This document shows, piece after piece, positions 44,881 to 53,653 of a stretch of DNA of 64,000 nucleotides. The notes under the pieces are model-generated. The model was not told the origin of the DNA, made no database searches, and saw only the letters and a list, made by a program, of their open reading frames with translations. The stretch comes from Segatella oris (GTDB taxonomy: Bacteria > Bacteroidota > Bacteroidia > Bacteroidales > Bacteroidaceae), in contig NZ_LR134384.1 of NCBI RefSeq assembly GCF_900637655.1, forward strand, positions 1,116,001-1,180,000, written 5' to 3'. The stretch's first letter is position 1. Each line of letters starts with the position of its first letter. The position numbers and the translations under genes are program-made.

Positions 44881-45057
44881 GTTCGAAAACAGCGCGTATT
44901 TGGAGCGAGGGAGTGTTTCATTTCAAGTACGCGAGCTATGCAAAAGCATTTGTAAGAGTTTTTTTAGAAGCAATGAATTTTACTTCAATATTTGTAATTA
45001 TGCGGAAGAATTAGTGATTGTGTGCATCTCTTTCAAATAGACTTTAAGCAGTGGTAT

Positions 45058-48000
45058 TTATGAAAAGATAGTACTGTTGGCTATGAGTTCCTTGAAGACG
45101 GCATCTTGTTCAAGGATTGATCTGCAACCCGTCATGATCATTTGCTTCCTTGCCCGCGTGATGGCTACATTGAGTTTGCGGTCGATAATGTGGCCATCTT
45201 CCTCGAAACAATTGGCAGTAAGGAAGTCGAGTTGATAGCGATGCTGGATTGTAAACGAATAGATGATGACGTCACGCTGGCTTCCTTGATAGCGTTCCAC
45301 GGTGTCGATGCTGATCTTTTCGAGGCCGGTGATGCCGAGTTTTTCTATCTCTTTTCTAATCATGGCAATCTGATTGCGATAGGGAACGATGACACCCACG
45401 GTTTGATTGGCATCAAAACTCGGACCATAGAAACGGTGGATGCGCCCTAAGATACGTGCAACAATCTGGGCTTCATCGGCATTTACCTTATCAGAAAGCT
45501 GCGAATGACGGCATAACTTCGATGGAATGAACATCATTCGATATGCTTTCAGTGCATCATCGAGAGTGTCAATAGACGGTAGGTGATAGTCGAGTTGCTC
45601 CTCCAATTGGTGGGGAAGAGGCACAGGTTTCAGGCATTCTTTGAAGTAGAACATACGGTTTGGAAAGGCGGCAACAGCTGGATGCATGCGTCCTTGTGCC
45701 CGTAAAACGCCCATGAAGTGGGTTCTTTGGGCTGCTTCTTCCACATGAATGAGACGCTCGAAAAGCGAGTTTCGGCAGTTAGTCAGGCCGATTCCATGGA
45801 GCAAAGTATTGTGTACAGCCGAGATATTTGCCTCTTGTTGTACCACCGCAGGCAACTGCTTATAGTCTCCAATGAGGATAAACTTCGGCAAATGTGACAG
45901 TAATCCCACGAGATTTGGCTCGAGAATCTGACTTGCTTCATCGATGATGGTCATGGAGAACGACTTGAGTCGGAAGATATAAGACTTGCTTTGAAGCGTA
46001 CTTGTGGTGCCGACTATGACACGAGATGCCATGAGCTGCTCGCGAATAACATTCAATCGAGGATTGTTCTCAATATATTCGCTAAGCAGATGTGACTTAT
46101 ATCGCTTGTCACAACAGTATTCACTGCCGATGCGGATATAATCGATTGCGTTCTCAGAAAGCATGCCACATATCTCATCTACAGCGCGGTTGGTGTAGCT
46201 CATCAGCAAGATTGACTCGTCTTTAGCCAAGGCTTCACGCACCATGAACTGCAAAGCCATACTCGTTTTGCCTGTTCCTGGAGGGCCGACCAACAGGAAA
46301 TAGTCTTTTGCTTGAAAGGCCTTGAGAAGCAGGGGGTCGTAGGTGGGGTGGTAATTTCGTGTGAGTTGCAAAGTGGTATCCTGCTCCGGAACACGTTGTG
46401 CCAGCAAGAGTTGGCGGCATTTAGGGGCAGACGTGATGAACTGATGCAGCGAACGGATAGCCGAAGTGCCCCCAATGTCGCTGCCACTATGTTCTATCGC
46501 CCACACATTTCCCTCCTTGGGAATGGGGTTTACGGTCTTTACGGTTACACTGTCTGTGTGGATTTCGATGAGATTTCCTTTGAAGAGAAGTGAGTTTCTG
46601 ACGTCAGGACCCTCTAAAGGCGAATAGGAATAGAGGTAAACTAAATCACCCAAGCGGAAGTTGGGCAGGAAATCTTCGCCCTGATTGGGCACGTTCAGTG
46701 TGATGATGTCAAAGCCGTTGATGTCCTTGCTCTTGGCTTTTGCTGCAATTGTGAGGTCTGTATAGATGTTGCCGGCTTCCTTTTTATTAGCCAAGGGCAT
46801 GTTCCAAAGGTCGGCAGTACCGTTTCCTACACCCTCCTGTTCGCCCACTTTGGCAGCCAATTGCTCGCGATAAACGAAGGTCATCATGCGCTCATAGTAG
46901 GCCTTTTCGAGGGGTGAAAGGTTATGAAGTGGATTGATGACGGCATCAAGACGTGGTTGGATATACTTGAAATAGAATGGCGTTGCAAGTTTTTTTTCAT
47001 TGATAATGTCGGCCGAAAGCATGTCGGTTGTGCCCTCAAAGCCGTTGAGTGCGAAGCTGTATTCATAGGCTACGATGCGGTTGCGCAGGCCGATGGCTTC
47101 ACGGAAGAGCTTCTGATAGAAGTTCACTACAACTAATCCGCCTGGCAACGGATATTTGGAGTAGAGCAAACGCATGTCGATTTTGTTGCTCGGAACATGG
47201 AAATTCTGTCGTAAGACCCCGTAATAAAGCAACAGTTGTACATAGTGTTCTTCCTTCTGAAAGCTGCCATATTCGTTGGGCTGATGCGTCTGAATGTTGT
47301 AGTTGTTGCCCGACTTTTGCTCAACAAGCAACTTGAAATCGGTGGTCATCAGGTCGGCACGGCCCTGCAATCCCAATTGCTCGCAGACGAAAGAAGGCTC
47401 AAGGATTGCCTTTTCCCGATTGAAAGTGACGTCGGTTTGCGGCTGCATCAGATCACCATGAAAGTCGCCAAAGAGTTCAGCAACAATCTGTTGGATGTTC
47501 TGGGTCTGTCGAAGTGCGGCCGTTCTGAAGTCTTCCTTACGGTTAAGGTCATCGCAAGTGCAGTATTCCAAGGCTTTCTCCTTGAAGTTCTTTTTAAAGG
47601 TTTCCTGCCAGATATAATGCCCGTTACCATTGATAATGTCGTCCAAAGCAGTGCCGGCAAAGTTTCCAAGCAGGATAGCTTGGCTGTTGGCTGTCGGCGA
47701 CATGGCATTGATGAGGTAGGAAAGTGGGTGGTGTCCGTAGTCAGTAAAGCATCGGGCAATGCTGCTGATATCAATGAGATAGTCGGGCTCATATACGATT
47801 ATAGAGGCTTCTTTGGCTGTATCTACATCGATAAGATTTACCTGTGAGCCTGTCTGGAGTAGGTTCTTGAGATATTCCTGATGAGGTTTGAGGTGGATAG
47901 TCAGCTGTTTTTCGGTGGTATCTTGGTCGATATTGACGGTAAAAGTGTCTTCGGTAACCTTGCTGACAAGACCTCGGATATAGCGGTAGTCGATATGTCT

Positions 48001-48384
48001 GTATTCCTTTTGCGGCATGTCTTCCACAGGAATTCGCCCCACAAGAAAGGATGGAATATCAGTATCAAAGACGACAGAAACAAACATGGCAAGGGCTCGA
48101 CAGGCATACATCAGTTCTTCATGAGGCATGTTTTCGGCCCTGTTGCTGGCCCTTCTCATGTTCTGAATGGCTATAGTGTCACCGACAGCTATGTGATGTT
48201 TCTTGCAAAGGAAGTCCACTTGGGCAAACAAGTTACCGAAAGCAAGATTGCTTCCTGCTAATCCCTCGCTGCATGTGAGCACCAAAGTTTCGTGCAATAA
48301 TTTGTTGACCGGAGTGTCAACTTCGGCCTCTATGATACTTAAAATGCGGTGGAAGAGTTCGTCAGCAGAAATGAAATTAGGCAT
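45058..48384 (-). CDS. Dna2-like protein: PD-(D/E)xK nuclease domain plus SF1B helicase
   Basis: About 1108 residues. A RecB/Cas4-like nuclease region at about 280-400 has GRADLM (about 340) and LVEQKSG (about 355), giving D...ExK. A superfamily 1 helicase follows, with Walker A GPPGTGKTS (about 700), Walker B IIDEASQ (about 815), GDYKQLPAVV, ERYQGSQRDVIIYS and LNVAITRARKQ. This is the order of eukaryotic Dna2. The C-terminal cysteine cluster of Cas4/Dna2 Fe-S nucleases is not evident. I start at ATG 48384, which overlaps the ogt stop by 8 bp. Role in DNA end processing or repair is inferred. Confidence 0.85.
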   Translation of the reverse strand: MPNFISADELFHRILSIIEAEVDTPVNKLLHETLVLTCSEGLAGSNLAFGNLFAQVDFLCKKHHIAVGDTIAIQNMRRASNRAENMPHEELMYACRALAMFVSVVFDTDIPSFLVGRIPVEDMPQKEYRHIDYRYIRGLVSKVTEDTFTVNIDQDTTEKQLTIHLKPHQEYLKNLLQTGSQVNLIDVDTAKEASIIVYEPDYLIDISSIARCFTDYGHHPLSYLINAMSPTANSQAILLGNFAGTALDDIINGNGHYIWQETFKKNFKEKALEYCTCDDLNRKEDFRTAALRQTQNIQQIVAELFGDFHGDLMQPQTDVTFNREKAILEPSFVCEQLGLQGRADLMTTDFKLLVEQKSGNNYNIQTHQPNEYGSFQKEEHYVQLLLYYGVLRQNFHVPSNKIDMRLLYSKYPLPGGLVVVNFYQKLFREAIGLRNRIVAYEYSFALNGFEGTTDMLSADIINEKKLATPFYFKYIQPRLDAVINPLHNLSPLEKAYYERMMTFVYREQLAAKVGEQEGVGNGTADLWNMPLANKKEAGNIYTDLTIAAKAKSKDINGFDIITLNVPNQGEDFLPNFRLGDLVYLYSYSPLEGPDVRNSLLFKGNLIEIHTDSVTVKTVNPIPKEGNVWAIEHSGSDIGGTSAIRSLHQFITSAPKCRQLLLAQRVPEQDTTLQLTRNYHPTYDPLLLKAFQAKDYFLLVGPPGTGKTSMALQFMVREALAKDESILLMSYTNRAVDEICGMLSENAIDYIRIGSEYCCDKRYKSHLLSEYIENNPRLNVIREQLMASRVIVGTTSTLQSKSYIFRLKSFSMTIIDEASQILEPNLVGLLSHLPKFILIGDYKQLPAVVQQEANISAVHNTLLHGIGLTNCRNSLFERLIHVEEAAQRTHFMGVLRAQGRMHPAVAAFPNRMFYFKECLKPVPLPHQLEEQLDYHLPSIDTLDDALKAYRMMFIPSKLCRHSQLSDKVNADEAQIVARILGRIHRFYGPSFDANQTVGVIVPYRNQIAMIRKEIEKLGITGLEKISIDTVERYQGSQRDVIIYSFTIQHRYQLDFLTANCFEEDGHIIDRKLNVAITRARKQMIMTGCRSILEQDAVFKELIANSTIFS

Positions 48385-48883
48385 TGTCAACAGTCTTTTT
48401 TTCCCACTCCAAGAGTTGTTTCTTCAGCTCACGTCCCCAATGATATTCTCCCGTAGTGCCGTCTTTGTGGATAATTCTGTGGCAAGGTACGAGCATGGCA
48501 ATGCGATTTTCGGCCACAGCTGAAGCCACAGCACGCACTGCTTTGGGTTGATCGATGCGCTCTGCCAACTCTTGATAGGAGAGCGTTTCGCCCTTCTTGA
48601 CCTTTAAAAGCTCGCTCCAAACTTTCTTTTGAAAGTCAGTTCCTTGGAGATCAAGCTTCAAGGGGTGGTCGTATTCATCAAAGATTACGCGCTTTACTGT
48701 GTCGGCCATCAGGTCATTCTGTGTCGTTGGCGTATATACTCCCCAATGACTTGCTAACTCATGAATTACTTCCATGCGGTTCCAACCTAAGAACTGGAGG
48801 TCGCAGATGCCGTCAATCGTGCGTGCAACGATAATTGTTCCGAACGGAGTTTCAGCGAACCCATATACGATTTCGTTTGCCAT
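48377..48883 (-). CDS. ogt: Methylated-DNA-protein-cysteine methyltransferase
   Basis: 168 residues. N-terminal ribonuclease-H-like domain, then the DNA-binding domain with FQKKVWSELLKVKKGETLSYQELAERI, the recognition helix RAVASAVAENR, and the acceptor Cys134 in LVPCHRIIHKDG. It removes O6-alkyl groups from guanine in a suicide reaction. It is coupled to the nuclease-helicase by overlap and lies 41 bp after the Fic gene, so all three are likely one operon. The start MANEIVYG is preferred over 48955. Confidence 0.93.
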   Translation of the reverse strand: MANEIVYGFAETPFGTIIVARTIDGICDLQFLGWNRMEVIHELASHWGVYTPTTQNDLMADTVKRVIFDEYDHPLKLDLQGTDFQKKVWSELLKVKKGETLSYQELAERIDQPKAVRAVASAVAENRIAMLVPCHRIIHKDGTTGEYHWGRELKKQLLEWEKKTVDNA

Positions 48884-48924
48884 TGTAGTGTCTGATATTT
48901 CTTTTTGTTGTCTAATCTGCCTTG

Positions 48925-50217
48925 TTATCTTGAAGCATCCATAAGATATGCGCAATACTTATTCAGCAAAGACTGCAGTGAAAGATTGCCTTTCATATAG
49001 CGTTCTACGTCAAGTCGAAGAAGTCTGTTGCGCACTTTCTGCTTGCCTTTGTATGTAGTCAGCAGATAGAATGTGCCATTTTCCTCTTCTATTCGGGTGT
49101 CAGAGAACCATGAAGTGAGATCTTCAGGATCGTAAACAATGGCATAACAAGGTCGTTTTGCCCCTGGAATTTCCTCACGTAACACTCCTTTTGTCACCAA
49201 ATCCTGTATATCTCGAATGGCTGTGTCCTTTGAACAGTTGCCTAAAACAGCCCATGTCTTCGAGGTTATCTTGGCTTCATAGCCATCAAGAAACAGGTTG
49301 ATAACCTGTGTCTGGCGGTCTGTCATGATTACACTTGCATTTCGTTGCCAGAAAAAACTCTTGTTCAGAATGCTGTTAACGCTTGTTTCTGCTTCTTCAA
49401 CTGAAGCTATCAGTGTTTTGATATACCATGTCAGCCACGCAGTAATATCGCCGTTTCCGTGCTGAGTCTGTTCAAGAATGTTGTAATATTGTTTTTTGTT
49501 ACGATTGATTTCCGCTGAAATGTTATAGAAGCGAAACTCATTTTTGTCGCTTTTTGCTAAGAGGATATCAGATAAGATGCGTGCTAAGCGTCCGTTCCCG
49601 TCTTCAAATGGGTGAATAGAAACAAACCAAAGATGTGCTATGCCAGATTGAACGATGCTGGATGTTGACGGTGGCTGATTGAACCATTGAATGAATTTTG
49701 TCATTTCGTTCTCTACGAGTTGCGGTGCAGGAGCAATGTAGTGAATACGTTCTCTGCCGAATATTCCTGACACAATGTGTTCTTCATGCGTTCGATAACA
49801 GCCCACTTCGACAGGAAATCCGTCACTATATCCTGTCGGGAAGAAAGCACTTTGCCATCTGCATAGCGTCTCTTTTGTCAGCGGTTGCATATAGTGTTCT
49901 ACGGCATCAAGCATCACTTTAACTACAGATTCAACATAGTGTGAAGGCGCAGTGTACTTTACATTGTCGATACCTAAATGGCGGGCAATGGACGAACGAA
50001 CCTCTTCTGTGTTCAAACTAACCCCTTCTATCTCTGATGACTGCACTACATCATGTGTAAGATTCTCAGCCATGGCTTGCAGTTTGTTGTCGAAACCAAG
50101 GTTGTTTAGCCTGCCATAAAGCAGTCCAATCTTACGACTTGCCAGCTCAGTCAGTGCATCTATAGCGCTGTTTTCCCAGTGGAAATCAGTCCAGTTCTCT
50201 CTTTCGTGAATATACAT
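48925..50217 (-). CDS. Fic family protein (DUF4172-Fic, self-inhibited class)
   Basis: 430 residues. The catalytic Fic motif HPFEDGNGRLAR at about 202-213 is complete. The N-terminal part has the inhibitory helix motif SSEIEG (60-65, fitting [S/T]xxxE[G/N]), so autoinhibition within the protein is expected. A DNA-binding-like winged helix follows (about 300-360: MTDRQTQVINLFLDGYEAKITSKTWAVLGNCSKDTAIRDIQDLVTKGVL). Fic enzymes transfer AMP to target hydroxyls. The target here is unknown. It heads the operon with ogt and the nuclease-helicase. Confidence 0.9.
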   Translation of the reverse strand: MYIHERENWTDFHWENSAIDALTELASRKIGLLYGRLNNLGFDNKLQAMAENLTHDVVQSSEIEGVSLNTEEVRSSIARHLGIDNVKYTAPSHYVESVVKVMLDAVEHYMQPLTKETLCRWQSAFFPTGYSDGFPVEVGCYRTHEEHIVSGIFGRERIHYIAPAPQLVENEMTKFIQWFNQPPSTSSIVQSGIAHLWFVSIHPFEDGNGRLARILSDILLAKSDKNEFRFYNISAEINRNKKQYYNILEQTQHGNGDITAWLTWYIKTLIASVEEAETSVNSILNKSFFWQRNASVIMTDRQTQVINLFLDGYEAKITSKTWAVLGNCSKDTAIRDIQDLVTKGVLREEIPGAKRPCYAIVYDPEDLTSWFSDTRIEEENGTFYLLTTYKGKQKVRNRLLRLDVERYMKGNLSLQSLLNKYCAYLMDASR

Positions 50218-50290
50218 GATAGCTGTTTTGAGTGTATATAATCATAGGAGATGCGACATTATACATCGAATATCGTCGCAAATTCTGCGA

Positions 50291-50298
50291 CAAAAATA
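50291..50298 (-). promoter_or_regulatory. -7 box for the fic-ogt-helicase operon
   Basis: Minus strand TATTTTTG, about 74 bp before the Fic start. Confidence 0.5.
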
Positions 50299-50401
50299 CG
50301 TATAAAATGTCGCAAAAGCAAGTGCTTTTAGTGTTTTCTTGCGGTTGTTTGTATTAAAATTTCTATGAATTAGCTTTTTTCCTACTTGTTTTCTCTTTCT
50401 T

Positions 50402-50428
50402 TTAAGGGTGTGGGGGAGGCTCTCTCTT
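50402..50428. repeat. Partial C/G-rich repeat
   Basis: AGGGTGTGGGGGAGGCTCTC, half of the dispersed hairpin, at the stop of the esterase fusion gene. Confidence 0.4.
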
Positions 50429-51416
50429 ATTGTCCTCCCAATCGTTCGAAGAAAGTAATCACCTCTTCCCACGTCTTAAACTCATCGTTTCCGAATGCGA
50501 TAGTCGTGCCCATGAAGTCGGGATGAGGCTTGGGATCAATGAAGTAATCGCCGTAGAGAAGGTTTTTCTGATTGGTGAATATCACGTGATTATAGGCAGG
50601 TGCAGAGAAGAACTCCTCCGTCCAATGCTGTACTTCCTCTGTATAGGCGTGGTTGTTGGTGGGCACTGGTGCCACGATATACACCTGATAATGTTCCAAC
50701 AGCAGTTCATAAGCCTTGTGCATGCTGCTCAATGGCTTACCGAAACTATCGTGAAGGGCATCAAAATGCAGGTAGACTATGGGGCGTTCTGTACCGTTCT
50801 GTCGGTCGTCTATCCATTGAATGACGGGTATAAGATAATGAAGTGCCACCTTATCTATCAGTCGATGCTCGCCATGGAAATAGATTGCATTGGGATAATG
50901 CTGTCGGAAAAGGTCGAAAGTATGCACCACTGGGTCGTTATCTCCAAAGAGACCATAGACGCGTTCACGCTCCTCGGTATCTATATTGGCAAAACATTGC
51001 ATCGTAATATCCTTGTATTCTTTGATGAGTCCCTTAGTAACCATGAGGTCTTGCACACCGTCTTTGCGTGGATTTTGAAACTCCTGATGTCCTGTCATGC
51101 TGCTCATTGTGTCGCCCATTGCAAAGGCAGGGTTGACAAGAATGCGGTCGAAGCCGTGCAACATCTCGGTGTACATGCCGCCCATCGACGTACCTATGAT
51201 GAGATCGGGCTGTTCGTTGTCAGCCATTTTGCGTAGCATTTGCATGGCTTCTTCGGGATGTACGGGGATATCCTCTGCGATAACAGAGGCTTCGGGCATA
51301 AGTTCTTGCAGCATTTTCACAGTTCCACTCTGTGCCGAAGAAAGGAAACCGTGCACATACATGATTTTTTTCCCTTTCATTAATGAAGGAAATTGTTTGC
51401 TATAAGGGTTGTCCAT
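50427..51416 (-). CDS. YqiA/YcfP-like esterase fused to a degenerate dNT-type HAD domain
   Basis: 329 residues. Residues 15-195 resemble YqiA-type alpha/beta hydrolases: MYVHGFLSSAQSGT, the nucleophile elbow GTSMGGMYTE, GDNDPVV and FHGEHRL supply Ser, Asp and His. From about 205 onward the sequence follows 5'(3')-deoxyribonucleotidases (HAD): VYLHFDALHDSF, YQVYIVAPVP, VIFTNQKNLLYGDYFIDPKPH, IAFGNDEFKTWEEVITFF. The HAD nucleophile Asp appears replaced by His (LHFDA instead of xDxDx) and IDDR by IDPK, so this half is probably inactive. Promoter box at 51447. Confidence 0.7.
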   Translation of the reverse strand: MDNPYSKQFPSLMKGKKIMYVHGFLSSAQSGTVKMLQELMPEASVIAEDIPVHPEEAMQMLRKMADNEQPDLIIGTSMGGMYTEMLHGFDRILVNPAFAMGDTMSSMTGHQEFQNPRKDGVQDLMVTKGLIKEYKDITMQCFANIDTEERERVYGLFGDNDPVVHTFDLFRQHYPNAIYFHGEHRLIDKVALHYLIPVIQWIDDRQNGTERPIVYLHFDALHDSFGKPLSSMHKAYELLLEHYQVYIVAPVPTNNHAYTEEVQHWTEEFFSAPAYNHVIFTNQKNLLYGDYFIDPKPHPDFMGTTIAFGNDEFKTWEEVITFFERLGGQ

Positions 51417-51446
51417 ATCTATCTTTTCCTTTTAAGTTTATAGCTG

Positions 51447-51454
51447 CAAAGCTA
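51447..51454 (-). promoter_or_regulatory. -7 box for the esterase fusion gene
   Basis: Minus strand TAGCTTTG, 31 bp before the start at 51416. Confidence 0.55.
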
Positions 51455-51490
51455 CGAAAAAAAGGCTGATATGCAAAATAAAGTCAGGTG

Positions 51491-51814
51491 TTATGGTTCT
51501 GAAAAGGCTGTTATCTCCCATTGCGCTTGCTTCAAGTCAACATTTCCATTCGGCTTGAAAAGCACACCTTCGCTTTCAAGAAGCTGCCGTTGTTCGGGCC
51601 AATTCGGTGCAAGTCGCCCTGCACTGTTCACGACCCGATGACACGGAATGGCTTCATCAGAAAGTCCATGGAGGGCATTCCCCACGTGTCGGGCATGCAA
51701 GGGATGGCCGGCCAAGCGTGCAATCTGGCCGTAGGTGAGCACGCGTCCACGTGGAATTTGGCTGACGATATTGATGACTTCCTGTCTGAAAAGTTCGGAA
51801 TTGAAGTGAGGCAT
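51491..51814 (-). CDS. Single-domain MGMT-family protein with intact PCHR motif
   Basis: 107 residues: only the C-terminal DNA-binding domain of alkyltransferases (IPRGRVLTYGQIARLAG, ARHVGNALHG, IPCHRVVNSAGRL). Alkyltransferase-like proteins of this size usually have Trp or Ala in place of the acceptor; here Cys58 is kept. It may sense O6-alkylguanine or repair it without an N-terminal domain. It lies 14 bp after the barrel-protein gene, so likely cotranscribed. Confidence 0.85.
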   Translation of the reverse strand: MPHFNSELFRQEVINIVSQIPRGRVLTYGQIARLAGHPLHARHVGNALHGLSDEAIPCHRVVNSAGRLAPNWPEQRQLLESEGVLFKPNGNVDLKQAQWEITAFSEP

Positions 51815-51828
51815 GGGGCGAAGATGCT

Positions 51829-52614
51829 TTAATGATAAGCCTTAGAACCAATCCAAGAGGATAAAATCATGAGCAGATTGTTTACTGCTGTGTCAGAGAT
51901 TGGCTTCGTTGGAAAGTCTATTTTTACCCCCAGACTAAATGCAGAGCGGATGTTGTCGGCTTGATAATGGCAGATTTGTCCTGTGAGTGGATGGTCGAGA
52001 AAGCGCACATCGGCACGGTGATGTCCCCATAATCCGAAGCTGAGGTCATAAGCAAAGCAGAGTGAAACTGTGCTGATGACGCGCAAATCGAGCCCAACTC
52101 GTGGCTTAACTGCCAATGCAGGACACTGCACATCATAATCCAATTGGACATGACTGCCGGGATATCCCTGCTTCAGCTCATGCTCTTCGCTGCCTTTCAT
52201 GTGGCCAAGATTGAGGAAATTTGTCTGCACAAGCGCACCGATATGTGGTTGGATAATCCATTTTTTCGGAAAGAAATACCACTTGATACCCCCTTCGATA
52301 CCCAACATGTTGACTTTTTTCAGGCCAATCCCCGAGGCATAATAAGTGGCTATTCCTTCTTGCTCATAGTATAAACCGCCCGTCAATGCAAGACGGTTCT
52401 TTAGAAAATAGTCGGCTGAAAGGGCGAAATAATTGCCTTCTTCATCACCCATATAAAAGTCTTGTCCGTCGGGTGTGTTGTCGGTTAGTGTCGTTCCACC
52501 GAAACTGGTCTGCAAAGACCAGCGCTTGGAAGCATTATCTTTGTCGTTGGTTGCCATTCCATGGAGTGGCATGAGAGAGCAAATCGCGAGAAGAAATGAT
52601 GTTTTGAAGTTCAT
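51829..52614 (-). CDS. Exported outer membrane barrel-like protein
   Basis: 261 residues, signal peptide ending LHGMA. Strands include WSLQTSFGGTTLTDN, YFALSADYFLKNRLALTGGLYYEQEG, MLGIEGGIKWYFFPKKWIIQPHIGALVQTNFLNLG and SAFSLGVKIDF, typical of small porin-family barrels. The last 25 residues (TAVNNLLMILSSWIGSKAYH) extend beyond the expected end strand. Function unknown. Confidence 0.7.
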   Translation of the reverse strand: MNFKTSFLLAICSLMPLHGMATNDKDNASKRWSLQTSFGGTTLTDNTPDGQDFYMGDEEGNYFALSADYFLKNRLALTGGLYYEQEGIATYYASGIGLKKVNMLGIEGGIKWYFFPKKWIIQPHIGALVQTNFLNLGHMKGSEEHELKQGYPGSHVQLDYDVQCPALAVKPRVGLDLRVISTVSLCFAYDLSFGLWGHHRADVRFLDHPLTGQICHYQADNIRSAFSLGVKIDFPTKPISDTAVNNLLMILSSWIGSKAYH

Positions 52615-52671
52615 ATTCTTTTGTATGTTGTTGCTTTATATTATTGTTTTCCCGTTATGATCAACTTCTTC

Positions 52672-53262
52672 CTATATCTCGGTTTCCGTGTCGTCAGTAG
52701 GCGAATAGGCAATGGTTTTGATGACACGGCAGGGATTTCCCACGGCGATTGAACCGTCGGGAATGTCAGATGTGACCACCGAACCAGCACCAATCGTGCA
52801 GCCATTGCCGATAGTTATGCCGGGGAGAACGGTCACATTGCCGCCAATCCACACATCATTGCCTATCGTAATGGGCTTAGCCCACTCTGTTCCCTTGCGT
52901 CGTTCAACAGGGTCGGTGGGGTGACAAGCCGTGTAGAGGCTCACATTCGGGCCAATATAGGCATGGTTGCCGATAGTGACCATAGCTTCATCAAGTATGG
53001 TAAGGTTGAAGTTGGAAAAGAAATGGTCTCCCACATGGATATTACAACCGTAGTCACAGTAGAAAGGTGAGTTCACAATGGGGTGCTCTCCGCAACTTCC
53101 TAAGATAGCTCTGACAGCTGTTTCCCGGCTTTCATTGTCGCTCGGTGGCAGTTGATTGTATTGCCGGATTCGGTCTTTTGTCTTGAAAAGCAAGTCGAGA
53201 ATTTCAGCATTTAGAGCGTCATAGGGTTCTCCTTTCAGCATTTTATTCCATTCGTTGTTCAT
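52672..53262 (-). CDS. Sugar O-acetyltransferase (Maa/LacA-like)
   Basis: 196 residues. An N-terminal helical Maa-type segment (EWNKMLKGEPYDALNAEILDLL) precedes a left-handed hexapeptide helix (INVHVGDHFFSNFNLTILDEAMVTIGNHAYIGPNV pattern) with the catalytic His in YTACHPTD, and PITIGNDVWIGGNVTVLPGITIGNGCTIGAGSVV. It uses acetyl-CoA to acetylate maltose- or galactoside-like sugars. Promoter box at 53284; no operon partners downstream within 50 bp. Confidence 0.92.
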   Translation of the reverse strand: MNNEWNKMLKGEPYDALNAEILDLLFKTKDRIRQYNQLPPSDNESRETAVRAILGSCGEHPIVNSPFYCDYGCNIHVGDHFFSNFNLTILDEAMVTIGNHAYIGPNVSLYTACHPTDPVERRKGTEWAKPITIGNDVWIGGNVTVLPGITIGNGCTIGAGSVVTSDIPDGSIAVGNPCRVIKTIAYSPTDDTETEI

Positions 53263-53283
53263 TGATTAATGGGTTTATTGCTG

Positions 53284-53291
53284 CAAATTTA
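53284..53291 (-). promoter_or_regulatory. -7 box for the acetyltransferase gene
   Basis: Minus strand TAAATTTG, 21 bp before the start at 53262. Confidence 0.55.
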
Positions 53292-53413
53292 CATATTTTT
53301 CTTGGGAAATAGATGAGCGAAAGCACTTGTCTTAAACTTGCTTTCGTCTTTTTGTGAAAGTTAGGGAGCATGAGAATGCTATTAAACAGTACGTGTATAG
53401 AAGGGACAAGGAA

Positions 53414-53627
53414 GCCTCACCCCCAATCCCAAACAAAAGAAAGGAGAAAGAGAATAAGGCCTCTCCCCCGGCCCCTCCCCGAAGAGGGAGGGGAGTAAAA
53501 TGCCTTGGAAATAGAAAGCAAATAGAATACAATTGGAGAACATATCACTCCCCTCTCCAAGGAGAGGGGTTGGGGGAGAGGCCTTATTCTCTTTCTCCTT
53601 TCTTTTGTTTGGGATTGGGGGTGAGGC
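53414..53627. repeat. 56-bp perfect inverted repeat of C/G-rich elements
   Basis: Arm 53414-53469 (opens GCCTCACCCCCAATCCCAAA) is the exact complement of 53572-53627. Each arm runs inward into its own C/G-rich hairpin (53465-53496 and 53545-53577), leaving about 100 bp between arms. Confidence 0.9.
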
Positions 53628-53653
53628 ATTGTCTTTGTCAACTTTCTTCCTCA

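Larger units (their letters stand above)
44345..45057. other. 713-bp convergent intergenic region with composite element
   Basis: The element at 44591-44880 takes up its middle. The flanks (44345-44590, 44881-45057) are A/T-rich and show no gene or clear terminator. Confidence 0.6.

Noticed and set aside
45058..48384. Nuclease-helicase as a Cas4 or CRISPR protein
   Set aside because: The nuclease domain is Cas4-like but is fused to an SF1 helicase as in Dna2, and no CRISPR array or other cas gene is present.
48385..48390. TTG start for the nuclease-helicase
   Set aside because: An ATG two codons later gives a normal start and an 8-bp coupling overlap with ogt.
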